This document shows positions 45,774 through 55,128 of a DNA stretch of 64,000 nucleotides, piece by piece. Source of the DNA: Microbacterium pumilum (GTDB taxonomy: Bacteria > Actinomycetota > Actinomycetes > Actinomycetales > Microbacteriaceae). Where the stretch lies: positions 2,418,001-2,482,000 of the forward strand of contig NZ_BAAAOH010000001.1 in assembly GCF_039530225.1 (NCBI RefSeq), written 5' to 3'. Both the position numbers and the translations under genes were made by a program. Numbering within the stretch: position 1 is the first letter of the stretch; each line of letters opens with the position of its first letter. The notes below the pieces were generated by a model, which did not search any database, was not told where the DNA came from, and saw only the letters and a list, made by a program, of their open reading frames with translations.

Positions 45774-46658
45774 GTGGCGGTCAGCAAACGGGGCGCGACG
45801 ACGACCTCAGATGACGAGACCCCGATGGGGCCGACTGGACGCCCGTATCACGGCTTCCCGACGCCGCCCAAGCTCGACGGTCACGGGCCGGCTCGCATCA
45901 TCTCGCTGTGCAACCAGAAGGGCGGCGTCGGCAAGACGACGACGACCATCAATCTGGCGGCGGCGCTCGCGGCCTACGGGCGCAAGGTGCTCGCCGTGGA
46001 CTTCGACCCGCAGGGCGCGATGTCGGCCGGGCTCGGCATCCAGACTCACGAGATCCCGACCATCTACGACCTGCTGCTCGACAGCAAGCGCGATCCGAAA
46101 GAGGTCGTAGTCCACTCGCGCGTCGAGAATCTCGATGTGATCCCCGCGAACATCGATCTCTCGGCGGCCGAGGTGCATCTCGTCAACGAGGTCGCCCGCG
46201 AGCAGTCACTCTCACGCGCATTGCGTGGGGTGAGCGCCGACTACGACGTGGTGCTGATCGACTGCCAGCCGTCGCTCGGGCTGCTGACGGTGAACGCCCT
46301 GACGGCGAGCCACGGCGTCATCGTGCCGCTCGAGTGCGAGTTCTTCGCGCTACGCGGAGTCGCCATGCTGATCGAGACCATCGACAAGGTGCGCGACCGG
46401 CTGAACCCGACGATCACACTCGATGGCGTGCTCGCGACGATGTTCGACGCGCGCACGCTGCACTCGCGCGAGGTGCTCGAGAGAGTGGTCGACGCGTTCG
46501 GAGACGACGTGCTCGAGACCGTGATCGGTCGCACTGTGAAGTTCCCGGATGCCTCGGTCTCCGGCATGCCCATCACCGAGTTCGCGCCCGAGCACGCCGC
46601 CGCCCAGGCCTACCTGCGGCTGGCGCGGGAGCTGGTCGCCCGTGGCGCCGTCGCCTGA
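45774..46658 (+). CDS. ParA/Soj-type ATPase
   Basis: Deviant Walker A ATPase of 294 residues, with CNQKGGVGKTTTTINLAAAL at 46-65, switch segment VDFDPQGAMSAGLG and DCQPSLGLLTVNAL. GTG 45774 is chosen because AAGGAG lies 5 nt upstream; an in-frame GTG at 45756 lies before that site. It lies directly before scpA and scpB, as in many actinobacteria, and is distinct from the oriC-linked parA of parAB. It probably acts in chromosome organisation together with SMC-ScpAB. Confidence 0.88.
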   Translation: MAVSKRGATTTSDDETPMGPTGRPYHGFPTPPKLDGHGPARIISLCNQKGGVGKTTTTINLAAALAAYGRKVLAVDFDPQGAMSAGLGIQTHEIPTIYDLLLDSKRDPKEVVVHSRVENLDVIPANIDLSAAEVHLVNEVAREQSLSRALRGVSADYDVVLIDCQPSLGLLTVNALTASHGVIVPLECEFFALRGVAMLIETIDKVRDRLNPTITLDGVLATMFDARTLHSREVLERVVDAFGDDVLETVIGRTVKFPDASVSGMPITEFAPEHAAAQAYLRLARELVARGAVA

Positions 46659-47481
46659 CGAACGCGACCTTCCGGTCACCGAGCCCCTCGAAGAGGCGGG
46701 CGACGGATTCCGCGTCTCACTCGGCGTGTTCGACGGTCCGTTCGACCTGCTGCTGACCCTCATCTCGAAGCACGAGCTCGACATCACCGAGGTGTCGCTG
46801 TCGAAGGTGACCGACGAGTTCATCGCCTACCTCCGGCTGCTCGGCCCTGACGAAGAGCTCGATCAGGCATCCGAATTCCTCGTGGTCGCCGCCACCCTGC
46901 TCGACATGAAGGTCGCGGGGCTGCTGCCGCAGGGCGAGCTCGTGGACGCCGAGTCCGTCGCGCTGCTCGAGGCGCGCGATCTTCTGTTCGCGCGGCTGCT
47001 GCAGTACCGCGCCTTCAAAGAGGTGTCCGCGTGGTTCGCCCGGTGCCTGCAGCGGGAGGATCGCCGCCACACGCGCAGCGTGCGGCTCGACGAGAAGTAC
47101 CGCAAGGCCGTGCCCGAGCTCGTGTGGACCCTGACCGCGGACGACTTCGCGGCGCTGGGGCTACTCGCATTGACGCCGAAGGAGATTCCCCACGTCGGTC
47201 TCGACCATCTTCATGCGCCGCTCGTCAGCATCCGCGAGCAGGCGGCCATCGTCGTGACGCTGCTGCGCGATGCGGGAACCCTCAACTTCCGCGAACTCGT
47301 CGCCGGAGTCGCCCAGCCGGGTGTCATCGTGGCGAGATTCCTGTCGGTGCTCGAGCTGTACCGCCACGCCGCCCTCTCGTTCGAGCAGCTCGAGCCGCTC
47401 GGCGAGCTCACCCTCCGATGGACCGCGCAGCGCTGGTCCGATGAGAACCTCGCGACTCTGGGAGCCGACTATGACCGATGA
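46642..47481 (+). CDS. scpA: Segregation and condensation protein A
   Basis: Kleisin subunit of the SMC-ScpAB condensin, 279 residues from GTG 46642. The N-terminal SMC-neck-binding part is FDGPFDLLLTLISKHELDI with the family motif VTDEFIAYL; the C-terminal winged helix (TLNFRELVAGVAQPGVIVA) contacts the SMC head. The start lies 17 nt inside parA. Immediately downstream, overlapping by 11 nt, is a broken scpB. Confidence 0.9.
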   Translation: MAPSPDERDLPVTEPLEEAGDGFRVSLGVFDGPFDLLLTLISKHELDITEVSLSKVTDEFIAYLRLLGPDEELDQASEFLVVAATLLDMKVAGLLPQGELVDAESVALLEARDLLFARLLQYRAFKEVSAWFARCLQREDRRHTRSVRLDEKYRKAVPELVWTLTADDFAALGLLALTPKEIPHVGLDHLHAPLVSIREQAAIVVTLLRDAGTLNFRELVAGVAQPGVIVARFLSVLELYRHAALSFEQLEPLGELTLRWTAQRWSDENLATLGADYDR

Positions 47482-48084
47482 CGCCGAATCCGTTGGCGCG
47501 GAGCTCGTCGAGCCGCCTGTCGCCGAGCGTGCCCAGCCGACGCCCGTGCCGGAGGTCGCTCGACGGCTCGAAGCGATCCTCCTCATCCTCGACGAGCCGC
47601 AGAGCCTTGTGAGTCTCGCCGCTGCCGTCGCGGCTCCCGTGCCGGCCGTGCGTCAGGCGATCGAAGGGCTCGTCGAAGACTACGACGGGCTCACCGGCGG
47701 TCCTCGCCGCGGTTTCGAGCTGCGTGAGGTGGGCGGCGGCTGGCGGCTGTACGTGCGAACTCGCAGGCTCCGTCGCGGCTGTCGCAGGCGGCGCTCGAGA
47801 CCCTCGCCGTGATCGCCTACAAACAGCCTGTCACGCGCGGCCAGGTCGCATCGATCCGCGCCGTGAACGTGGATTCGGTGGTGCGCACGCTCCTGTCACG
47901 CGGGCTCATCACGGAGCTCTTCACGGATGCCGAGACCGGCGCCATCCACTACGGCACCACGGATGCGCTGCTGGTGAATCTGGGCATCAACTCGCTCGAC
48001 GAGCTGCCGCACATCTCGCCGCTGCTCGACGGCGCGGACGAAGTGAGCGGCGCCGGTGGTTTCGACGACGGGATGCGGCGATGA
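47471..48084 (+). pseudogene. scpB: Frameshifted scpB (segregation and condensation protein B)
   Basis: ScpB is the winged-helix dimer that binds the ScpA kleisin. Frame A runs from ATG 47471 to TGA 47812 (113 residues) and gives the first domain up to GGGWRLYV, then becomes Arg-rich nonsense. The second half (LSQAALETLAVIAYKQPVTR to the end at 48084) continues in another frame, whose first start is GTG 47809, overlapping the frame-A stop (GTGA). Between LYVR and SQAPSRLSQ about ten residues normally seen in this linker seem to be absent, so a short deletion of non-triplet length near 47756 is likely. An assembly error is possible. Confidence 0.75.
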
Positions 48085-48965
48085 GCCCTGCAACAGGTTC
48101 AGGGGCCGGAGCCGCAGACGAGCCCGGTGACGGCGAGCGGTCGACCGACGGCATCCGGCTCCAGAAGGTGCTCGCCAATGCCGGGGTCGCCTCTCGCCGA
48201 GTCGCCGAGAACCTCATCGTCGAGGGACGTGTACGGGTCAACGGCGAGGTCGTGACCGAGCTCGGCTCGCGGATCGATCCGACGACAGACCTCGTCGATG
48301 TCGACGGCACCGCAATCCAGCTCGATCCGTCGAAGCGGTACGTCATGCTCAACAAGCCCACGGGTGTGTTCAGCACGATGCGCGACGAGCGCGGTCGTCC
48401 CGATCTGCAGCGGTTCACAAACGAGTGGCCCGAGCGGCTCTTCAACGTGGGACGCCTCGATGCCGAGACCAGCGGCCTGCTCCTCCTCACCAACGACGGC
48501 GAGCTCTCGCACGTGCTCGCGCATCCGTCCTTCGGAGTCACCAAGGTGTACATCGCGAAGGTCGACGGCCGGGTGACGGCGCAGACCATCGCGACGCTGA
48601 CCCGCGGCATCGAGCTCGAGGACGGTGCGATCGCGGCCGATAAGGCGCGACTGCTCTCGAGCTCGACGGATGGTGGGGGCTCGCTCATCGAGCTCACCCT
48701 GCATTCCGGCCGCAACCGGATCGTGCGTCGAATGATGGATGCCGTGGGACATCCGGTCGTCGATCTCGTGCGCCGCCAGTTCGGCCCCTTGCACCTGGGA
48801 ACCCTGCCAGCTGGGCGGGCACGCGAATTGACTAAAGTGGAGCGGGGCGCCCTGCTGACACTGGCGCGCCCGGCCCCGAGCGGCCCGTCGCAGGTCCTTC
48901 CACAGGATCAGGAACCGCGCCGCGACGACGACCCGCATTCGGCGGGGAGCGACCAGGAGACATAG
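48081..48965 (+). CDS. rluB: 23S rRNA pseudouridine synthase (RluB-type)
   Basis: Pseudouridine synthase of 294 residues with an N-terminal S4 domain (LQKVLANAGVASRRVAENLI) and the RsuA/RluB catalytic core: Asp127 in GRLDAETSGLLLLTNDG, then GRNRIVRRM. Relatives modify U2605 of 23S rRNA. The first 20 residues (SPATGSGAGAADEPGDGE) are encoded partly by a diverged copy of the dispersed repeat (48086-48107). ATG overlaps the scpB stop by 4 nt, so reading of the intact second scpB frame may matter for its translation. Confidence 0.9.
   Translation: MSPATGSGAGAADEPGDGERSTDGIRLQKVLANAGVASRRVAENLIVEGRVRVNGEVVTELGSRIDPTTDLVDVDGTAIQLDPSKRYVMLNKPTGVFSTMRDERGRPDLQRFTNEWPERLFNVGRLDAETSGLLLLTNDGELSHVLAHPSFGVTKVYIAKVDGRVTAQTIATLTRGIELEDGAIAADKARLLSSSTDGGGSLIELTLHSGRNRIVRRMMDAVGHPVVDLVRRQFGPLHLGTLPAGRARELTKVERGALLTLARPAPSGPSQVLPQDQEPRRDDDPHSAGSDQET
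48086..48107. repeat. Diverged dispersed-repeat copy at the rluB start
   Basis: CCCTGCAACAGGTTCAGGGGCC differs from the core CCCTTCGACAGGCTCAGGGACC at about five positions. Confidence 0.5.
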
Positions 48966-50119
48966 TGACCGATCACTCGGCAGCGCCGCGCGTCCGCGGC
49001 GAGCGAGACCGCGCCGCCGAGTCGACCCTCGCCTCCCGCGTCCAAGGCACAGTGCGCATCGTCGGCGCGGGCCTGCTCGGCTCGAGCATCGGCCACGCGC
49101 TCACAGCGCTCGACATCGACGTGGCCCTCGACGACACGTCGCCTGCTCAACTGCGCCTCGCGGTCGACTACGGTGCCGGCCGCCTCGCCGCCGCTGCAGA
49201 CGATCCGTCGCTCATCGTCGTCGCCGTTCCGCCGGATGTCACCGCCGATGTCATCGAGCGCGAGCTCGCACAGCACCCGAACGCGGTCGTGACGGATGTC
49301 GCGAGCGTCAAGCTCGAGCCGCTGCGGACTCTTCGCGAGCGCGGCGTCGACCTCACCCACTACATCGGGTCGCATCCGCTGGCCGGACGCGAACGCGGCG
49401 GAGCGATCTCGGCTCGCGCCGACATCTTCGTCGGTCGTCCCTGGGTCGTCTGCCGCGACGAGGACACCCCAGCCGCCGATCTCGCGCTCGTCGAGGGTCT
49501 CGCCCTCGACCTGGGTGCGACGCCGCTCGAGATGACGCCCGAAGATCACGATCGGGCGGTCGCCCTCGTGTCGCACGTGCCGCAGCTGGTCGCCAGCCTG
49601 CTGGCCGGCCGCTTCGTCGATGCCCCCGATGGCTCGCTGCGACTGGCCGGGCAGGGTGTGCGCGATACGACGCGGATCGCGGCATCCGCCCCCGAACTGT
49701 GGGTCCAGATCCTCGGAGCCAACGCGGCGCCCGTCGTCGACGTGCTCGACGCCCTCGCCGACGACCTGTCGACTGTCGCCGATGCGCTGCGTGCCCCTGA
49801 GGCACCGGGCTCGCGTCGGGCGGTCGCCGACACGATCCGCCGGGGCAACGACGGCGTCGAGCGCCTGCCCGGCAAGCACGGCCAGAACCGCCGGTTCGAC
49901 CAGGTCGTCGTCATGGTCGACGACACCCCCGGACAGCTCGGACGGCTGTTCGGCGACCTCGGCGAGCTCGAGGTCAACGTCGAGGATTTCCGGCTGGAGC
50001 ACTCTCCCGGCGCACAGTTCGGCCTCGCCGAGATCAGCGTGGTGCCCGGCGCCGTGCGTCGCGCCGTAGACGGACTCGAAGCCCGCGGCTGGAAGATTGC
50101 GAGCACCACCAATGACTGA
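48965..50119 (+). CDS. tyrA: Prephenate dehydrogenase
   Basis: NAD-dependent enzyme of tyrosine synthesis, 384 residues. The N-terminal Rossmann motif is [12 protein letters not shown] at 32-43. The active-site segment is [19 protein letters not shown], and a C-terminal ACT domain ([20 protein letters not shown]) probably senses tyrosine. The GTG start overlaps the rluB stop by 1 nt, and the first 25 residues (Arg/Ala/Glu-rich) are not conserved in appearance. cmk starts 8 nt inside its end. Confidence 0.92.
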   Translation: MTDHSAAPRVRGERDRAAESTLASRVQGTVRIVGAGLLGSSIGHALTALDIDVALDDTSPAQLRLAVDYGAGRLAAAADDPSLIVVAVPPDVTADVIERELAQHPNAVVTDVASVKLEPLRTLRERGVDLTHYIGSHPLAGRERGGAISARADIFVGRPWVVCRDEDTPAADLALVEGLALDLGATPLEMTPEDHDRAVALVSHVPQLVASLLAGRFVDAPDGSLRLAGQGVRDTTRIAASAPELWVQILGANAAPVVDVLDALADDLSTVADALRAPEAPGSRRAVADTIRRGNDGVERLPGKHGQNRRFDQVVVMVDDTPGQLGRLFGDLGELEVNVEDFRLEHSPGAQFGLAEISVVPGAVRRAVDGLEARGWKIASTTND

Positions 50120-50852
50120 CCCCTCGACCCCTTCGACACGCTCAGGGACCGGTGCGACCGAAAACCCCATCGTCGTCGCGATCGACGGTCCGGCCGGAAG
50201 CGGCAAGTCCAGCGTGTCCAAGCAGGTCGCGCGACGCCTCGGCTACGGCTTCCTCGACACGGGCGCGGCGTATCGCGCGCTGGCATGGTTCGCGCTCGAG
50301 CGCGGCGTCGACACGGCGGATGCGGCATCCGTCGAAGCCCTCGCGACTGACTTCGACTACGCGATCTCGCTCGACCCCGACGACTTCTGGGTCCGTGTCG
50401 GCTCGACCGATGTCACCTCCGCGATCCGCGAGGTGCGAGTGACGGATGCGGTGAGCGGCGTTGCGCGCGTGCCCGCCGTTCGCGAATCGGTCAACCGGCT
50501 CTTCCGCGCGCTCGTGGCGGCATCCGGACGCCCTGGCGTCGTCGTCGAGGGCAGGGACATCACCACTGTCGTCGCGCCGGACGCCCCCGCGAGGATCCTC
50601 TTGACCGCGGCGCCCGAGGTGCGCGCGGCGCGTCGCAGCAAAGAGCTGGTGACACAGGATGCCGCGACTGTCGCCGATGCGCTGCGACGCCGCGACGCGT
50701 CCGACTCCGCTGTGGTCGACTTCCTCACCGCGGCGCCTGGGGTCACCGTCGTCGACTCCACCGACCTTGATTTCGAACAGACCGTGGACGCCGTGCTCGG
50801 CGTCATCCGCACGGTCGTGTCTGCCCCGACAGGAGCCCCTGATGTCCGCTGA
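50112..50852 (+). CDS. cmk: Cytidylate kinase
   Basis: Phosphorylates CMP and dCMP. The protein has 246 residues with the P-loop GPAGSGKSS at 26-34 and [14 protein letters not shown]. The first 15 residues ([16 protein letters not shown]) are polar and encoded by a dispersed-repeat copy at 50128-50152, so the natural N-terminus begins just before NPIVVAIDG. The start overlaps tyrA. In many bacteria cmk and der are adjacent, as here. Confidence 0.93.
   Translation: MTDPSTPSTRSGTGATENPIVVAIDGPAGSGKSSVSKQVARRLGYGFLDTGAAYRALAWFALERGVDTADAASVEALATDFDYAISLDPDDFWVRVGSTDVTSAIREVRVTDAVSGVARVPAVRESVNRLFRALVAASGRPGVVVEGRDITTVVAPDAPARILLTAAPEVRAARRSKELVTQDAATVADALRRRDASDSAVVDFLTAAPGVTVVDSTDLDFEQTVDAVLGVIRTVVSAPTGAPDVR
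50128..50152. repeat. Dispersed repeat copy at the cmk N-terminus
   Basis: CCCCTTCGACACGCTCAGGG followed by ACCGG is a clear copy; it encodes PSTRSGT in the unstructured start of the kinase. Confidence 0.7.
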
Positions 50853-52377
50853 GGACCGCGACACCGAAGAGTACGAGGGCGGTCCCGACCACCTCGAAGC
50901 GAAGCTCGCCGACCTCGACGAGGAGCTTGCCGAGCAGCGGGCCGCGTCGCTGCGCGCCGGACTCGCCGATTACGAGCTCGACGACGAGGACGCCGAGCTC
51001 CTCTCGGGCGTCGAACTCGGCGAGGACGGCATCTTCTACTCGCCGGCGTTGCCGGTCGTCGCGATCGTGGGGCGACCGAACGTCGGCAAGTCCGCGCTCG
51101 TGAACCGGATCCTCGGCCGCCGCGAAGCCGTCGTCGAAGACACCCCCGGCGTGACGCGTGACCGCGTCACGTACAAGGCGGAGTGGATGGACCGGAAGTT
51201 CTCGCTCGTCGACACCGGCGGATGGGAGCCCGACGCGAAGGGCATCGACCGATCTGTCGCCGCGCAGGCGGAGGTCGCGATCGACCTCTGTGACGTCGTG
51301 CTCTTCGTGGTCGACGCGATGGTGGGCGCGACGTCCACCGACGAGCACGTGGTGCGGCTCCTGCGCAAGAGCGGAAAGCCCGTCTTCCTCGTCGCGAACA
51401 AGATCGACGACGCGCGGCATGAACCTGAAGCCGCCGCCCTGTGGAACCTGGGGCTCGGCGAGCCGCACCCGGTCTCGGCGATCCACGGCCGTGGGGTGGC
51501 CGACCTTCTCGACGAGATCATGAAGGTGCTGCCCGATGTGTCGGCGGTCGCGAAGCAGGAGATCGGCGGACCTCGCCGTGTCGCCATCCTGGGCCGGCCG
51601 AACGTCGGCAAGTCGTCGCTGCTCAACCGGGCGGCGGGCGAGGAGCGAGTGGTCGTCAACGAACTCGCCGGGACCACACGCGATCCCGTCGACGAGATCG
51701 TCGAACTCGGTGGCCGGATGTGGCGATTCGTCGACACTGCCGGCATCCGTCGTCGTGTGCACCTGCAGCAGGGCGCCGACTTCTACGCCTCGTTGCGCAC
51801 GTCCGCCGCTCTCGAGAAGGCCGAGGTCGCCGTCGTCGTGATCGACGTCTCGGAGTCGATCTCCGAGCAGGATGTGCGCATCATCGACCTCGTGCTGGAG
51901 TCGGGACGCGCACTCGTGCTCGCTTTCAACAAGTGGGACCGGCTGAACGATGCGGATCTCGAGAACCAGGATCGTCGTCGCTACCTCGAACGCGAGATCG
52001 AGCAGGACCTCGCGCACGTCGCGTGGGCGCCGCGCGTCAACATCTCAGCGCGCACCGGTCGGCACCTCGAGCGGCTCGTGCCGGCACTCGACCTCGCGCT
52101 GGAGTCGTGGGACCGCCGCATCCCGACCGGCAAGTTCAACGCCTTCCTCTCCGAGCTTGTGGCCGAGCACCCGCATCCGCTGCGGGGCGGCAAGCAGCCG
52201 CGCATCCTGTTCGGCACGCAAGCGTCGACACGCCCGCCCACTTTCGTGCTCTTCACGACCGGGTTCCTCGATCCCGGGTATCGCCGGTTCATCCAGCGCC
52301 GCCTGCGCGAGCTGTACAGCTTCGAGGGCACTCCCATCGTCATCAACATGCGCGTCCGCGAGAAGCGGCAGCGCTGA
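50842..52377 (+). CDS. der: Ribosome-assembly GTPase Der (EngA)
   Basis: Tandem GTPase needed for 50S assembly, 511 residues. An acidic N-terminal extension of about 65 residues precedes the first G domain (GRPNVGKSA at 77-85, DTGGW); the second begins with GRPNVGKSS near residue 251 and has NKWD. The KH-like C-terminal domain ends in [11 protein letters not shown]. The start lies 11 nt inside cmk. The long acidic extension is common in actinobacterial Der. Confidence 0.95.
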   Translation: MSAEDRDTEEYEGGPDHLEAKLADLDEELAEQRAASLRAGLADYELDDEDAELLSGVELGEDGIFYSPALPVVAIVGRPNVGKSALVNRILGRREAVVEDTPGVTRDRVTYKAEWMDRKFSLVDTGGWEPDAKGIDRSVAAQAEVAIDLCDVVLFVVDAMVGATSTDEHVVRLLRKSGKPVFLVANKIDDARHEPEAAALWNLGLGEPHPVSAIHGRGVADLLDEIMKVLPDVSAVAKQEIGGPRRVAILGRPNVGKSSLLNRAAGEERVVVNELAGTTRDPVDEIVELGGRMWRFVDTAGIRRRVHLQQGADFYASLRTSAALEKAEVAVVVIDVSESISEQDVRIIDLVLESGRALVLAFNKWDRLNDADLENQDRRRYLEREIEQDLAHVAWAPRVNISARTGRHLERLVPALDLALESWDRRIPTGKFNAFLSELVAEHPHPLRGGKQPRILFGTQASTRPPTFVLFTTGFLDPGYRRFIQRRLRELYSFEGTPIVINMRVREKRQR

Positions 52378-52434
52378 TCTCGGTGCTGCCGGCCGGGCTG
52401 ATCCCCGGTCGCAGGCACCGGCTCAGCCTGAGAC

Positions 52435-52533
52435 GGGGGAAAGGGTCGGTCTGTGGCAAGATGTCCCACTCTTCACGCTTCGTGTCCCGCTTTCCCCCGG
52501 TTAGTTAGCCGGGAGGCGGGGGAAAGTGGGACA
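52435..52533. terminator. Nested palindromes between convergent der and GNAT genes
   Basis: The main hairpin pairs TGTCCCGCTTTCCCCC (52483-52498) with GGGGGAAAGTGGGACA (52518-52533): 15 Watson-Crick pairs and one G-T. Upstream partial copies, GGGGGAAAG (52435-52443) and TGTCCCACT (52462-52470), can pair with the same arms; TGTCCCACT matches AGTGGGACA perfectly. This could be a bidirectional terminator or a mobile palindromic element. Confidence 0.65.
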
Positions 52534-52567
52534 TGGCGGGATCTCGGTGCTGCCCGGCGCCATAGGA

Positions 52568-52981
52568 TCAGCCCTGACGGCTGGGCCGGATCATCGCTGT
52601 GGCATCGGGGGCGCCGAAGCCGAACTGCTCGTAAAGCCCGTGCGCGTCGGCGGTGAAGAGCACCCAGCGGAAGTCGCGGCCGGGACCGTCGTCGATCATT
52701 CGCTGAATCAGCTGCTTGCCCAGCGCGTGCCCGCGGTGCTCGGGCAGCACGAAGACGTCCGCGAGATAGGCGAATCCAATGCCGTCCGACGACGCTCGTG
52801 CGAACCCGACCTGCGCGCCGGTATCGGCGCGATACGCGCCGACGACCCGCCACGCCGAGGCGAGCTGGGCTTCGATGTCGACACGCGTGCGCCAGCGTCC
52901 CCAATACGCATCGGTCGACAGGTAGGCCCACACCACGTCGGGTTGGATGCGCGCAGGGTCGTCATCGAGTTCGTAGTCCAT
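52568..52981 (-). CDS. GNAT-family N-acetyltransferase
   Basis: Protein of 137 residues starting MDYELDDDPARIQPDVVW. The acetyl-CoA pyrophosphate loop is present as LPEHRGHALGKQLIQRM, followed by GLYEQFGFGAP in the last strand. This is the short single-domain type often annotated as an acetyltransferase of unknown substrate. No operon partner; it is divergent from the Nudix gene with 83 bp between, where a shared regulatory region must lie. Confidence 0.85.
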   Translation of the reverse strand: MDYELDDDPARIQPDVVWAYLSTDAYWGRWRTRVDIEAQLASAWRVVGAYRADTGAQVGFARASSDGIGFAYLADVFVLPEHRGHALGKQLIQRMIDDGPGRDFRWVLFTADAHGLYEQFGFGAPDATAMIRPSRQG

Positions 52982-53064
52982 GCCCCTATTCTCGCGAGAC
53001 GCCGGATGACGGCACCGGGGCCGATCCGGAGTCCGTGGACTGCGCGGTGTGACAGGCTGAGCGG

Positions 53065-53967
53065 GTGACCATCGAGCCGCCCGTACCCGGAGGGCCGCGG
53101 CGTCCGCTCGGACCACGCAACCCCGGCGACGCGTGGGTCGAGGCGCCGACGGGGGAGCGGTACTGGGGCAGGTTCGGCGCCGCTGGTCTTCTCGCGCTCG
53201 ATCCCCATCGCGGCATACTCCTGCAGCATCGCGTGTCGTGGAGTCATTTCGGTGACACCTGGGCACTGCCGGGCGGCGCCCGGCACCAGGGGGAATCGGC
53301 GAGCGATGCCGCTCTGCGTGAGGCCGCAGAAGAGGCCGGAGTGCCGAGAGGCGCGATCCGGCCACGTCTGCTCAGTGTCTTCGACCTCGGCTACTGGAGC
53401 TACACGACGCTCGTGGGCGACGTGACCACACCGTTCGAGCCCACGATCAGCGATCCTGAAAGTCACGAGCTCGCGTGGGTGCCTGCGGATGCGATCGATG
53501 ATCGACCGCTTCACCCGGGCTTCGCATCATCGTGGGAACAGCTGCGTGCGGTGCTCGGCATCCGTCCGGCTGTCGTGGTGGATGTCGCCAACGTCATGGG
53601 GTCGACCCCGGACGGCTGGTGGCGCGACCGCGCCGGTGCCGCCGATCGGCTCATCGCACGGATCTCCGATCTCGCGGTGAGCGGGATACGGGCCGATGCG
53701 CTCGCGCTGTCCGAGCACCGCTGGTACCCCGAGTGGGTCGCCGTCGTCGAGGGCCAGGCGCGGCGGGCAGGGACCGATGCGTCGAGCGTCGACGTGGTCG
53801 CCGCGCCGGGATCAGGCGATGACGCGATCCTCGCCGAGGCGGTGCGGCTGGTGGCCGCAGCGCGCACGGTCACGGTGGTGACGAGCGATCGCGGACTCGC
53901 CGATCGGGTGACGGATGCCGGAGCCGCCGTCCGCGGCGCCCGCTGGTTGACGGAGCTTCTCGGCTGA
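53065..53967 (+). CDS. Nudix hydrolase fused to a NYN/PIN-like domain
   Basis: Two-domain protein of 300 residues. Residues 36-160 form a Nudix domain with a perfect box, GARHQGESASDAALREAAEE then AGV (71-93). Residues 168-300 form a second fold that begins VVVDVANVMGSTPDGWWRDR, with a conserved acidic set: Asp173, Asn176, Asp252-Asp253 in APGSGDDAIL and Asp275 in VTSDRGLADR. This is the pattern of NYN/PIN-type nucleases. The second domain also occurs alone in other actinobacteria, annotated as NTP pyrophosphohydrolase. GTG 53065 is the start. The fusion suggests that a nucleotide signal or RNA cap-like end is processed; substrate unknown. Confidence 0.78.
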   Translation: MTIEPPVPGGPRRPLGPRNPGDAWVEAPTGERYWGRFGAAGLLALDPHRGILLQHRVSWSHFGDTWALPGGARHQGESASDAALREAAEEAGVPRGAIRPRLLSVFDLGYWSYTTLVGDVTTPFEPTISDPESHELAWVPADAIDDRPLHPGFASSWEQLRAVLGIRPAVVVDVANVMGSTPDGWWRDRAGAADRLIARISDLAVSGIRADALALSEHRWYPEWVAVVEGQARRAGTDASSVDVVAAPGSGDDAILAEAVRLVAAARTVTVVTSDRGLADRVTDAGAAVRGARWLTELLG

Positions 53968-53997
53968 TCGATAGGTCGAGGTCGCTCTCGCTCCCGC

Positions 53998-54372
53998 TCA
54001 CTCCTCGCGACCGCGGAGCCTGTCGATGTCGCGACGTTCGCGCTTGGTAGGTCGTCCCGCGCCGCGGTCACGAATAGGCACGAACGCGGTCAGCTCGCGC
54101 GGCGGCGGGGGAGGGGTCTGGTCATCGAGAGCCGCAGCCGCCTGCACGGCGCCGACACGCTTCGAGATCGGCTGACGCACGACGAGGATCCGGTCGAAGC
54201 CCGAGATGCGCACGCGGAGCTCGTCGCCTGGGCGCACCGGCTGGGCGGCCTTCGCACGGTCGCCGTTGACCCGTACATGCCCGGCGCGGCATGCGGTCGT
54301 GGCCGCGGAGCGCGTCTTGTACACGCGGACCGCCCACAGCCACGCGTCGACGCGAGCCGAACTCTCCATCAT
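53998..54372 (-). CDS. S4-domain RNA-binding protein (Hsp15-like)
   Basis: Protein of 124 residues with an S4 domain: VDAWLWAVRVYKTRSAATTA followed by AGHVRVNGDRAKAAQPVRPG. This is the Hsp15/HslR-type fold, where the E. coli protein recycles stalled 50S subunits with attached nascent chains. The Arg-rich C-terminal tail (RPTKRERRDIDRLRG) would bind RNA. Its start overlaps the stop of the upstream lysoplasmalogenase gene by 4 nt (ATGA), so the two share an mRNA. Confidence 0.85.
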   Translation of the reverse strand: MMESSARVDAWLWAVRVYKTRSAATTACRAGHVRVNGDRAKAAQPVRPGDELRVRISGFDRILVVRQPISKRVGAVQAAAALDDQTPPPPPRELTAFVPIRDRGAGRPTKRERRDIDRLRGREE

Positions 54373-55055
54373 GGCGCGACCTCCGCCATTTCGGTGCTGG
54401 CAGCGGACCTTCGCAACCGGTCGGCCACGATGACGCCCGCCGCGATGAGTCCCTGCCCGAGACAGTACGCGAGCATGATCACCGGGCTCGACCAGGGCGG
54501 GGCAGCCGCGGGCGTGAAGATCTCGAACGCGAGGATCGTGTCAGAGGCGAGGAAGAACGCCCCGCCCACGGCGATGAGGGGGTGGCAGCGAGATGCCGCA
54601 ACCGCCGTCCCCCCGAGGACCAGACCGTAGATCGCGACGGAGATGAGCAGACCGCCGAGCGCCGGCCACAGCACCGCGAGCAACAGGCCCCACCAGAGTC
54701 CGTACACGACGGCCCAGGGCGGAACCGGCCGCACCGAGAGGATGCGCCAGAACAGCCAGATGTAACACAGGTGAGCGAGGCCGAAGCAAACCAGCATCGT
54801 CGGAATGGTGGGCGCCGCAGGGAAGAAGGTGTCGGCGCCGTCCCCGAGCCACGAGAGCGCGATCGCAGTGAACAGGAGGGCAAAGGTCGTGCCCCAGCGA
54901 GAGCCGCATCCACCCCAGAGCACGGCGACGGCAAGCAACGGCATCAGGAGGAGCTTCGTCGGGGCTGCGATCGCGACAGCCTCGAGCGAGAGGGCGCCGA
55001 CGTGAAGGACCGAGACGACGGCGAAGGGGATGAACCCGATCCAGAGCCGGTGCAT
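54369..55055 (-). CDS. Lysoplasmalogenase (YhhN family)
   Basis: Membrane protein of 228 residues, with about eight hydrophobic helices, of the YhhN/TMEM86 family that cleaves vinyl-ether lysophospholipids. Family motifs WLGDGADTFFP and ASDTILAFEIF are visible. ATG 55055 is the start, since AGGAGGA lies just upstream; the longer frame to 55076 would add only MRSMRRT. It overlaps the S4 gene by 4 nt. Confidence 0.82.
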   Translation of the reverse strand: MHRLWIGFIPFAVVSVLHVGALSLEAVAIAAPTKLLLMPLLAVAVLWGGCGSRWGTTFALLFTAIALSWLGDGADTFFPAAPTIPTMLVCFGLAHLCYIWLFWRILSVRPVPPWAVVYGLWWGLLLAVLWPALGGLLISVAIYGLVLGGTAVAASRCHPLIAVGGAFFLASDTILAFEIFTPAAAPPWSSPVIMLAYCLGQGLIAAGVIVADRLRRSAASTEMAEVAP

Positions 55056-55128
55056 GGTCCTCCTCATCGAGCGCACGACACCATCATCGTCGCACGTTCG
55101 GCAGGCCGGACCGGGCGCCCTGTGGAGG

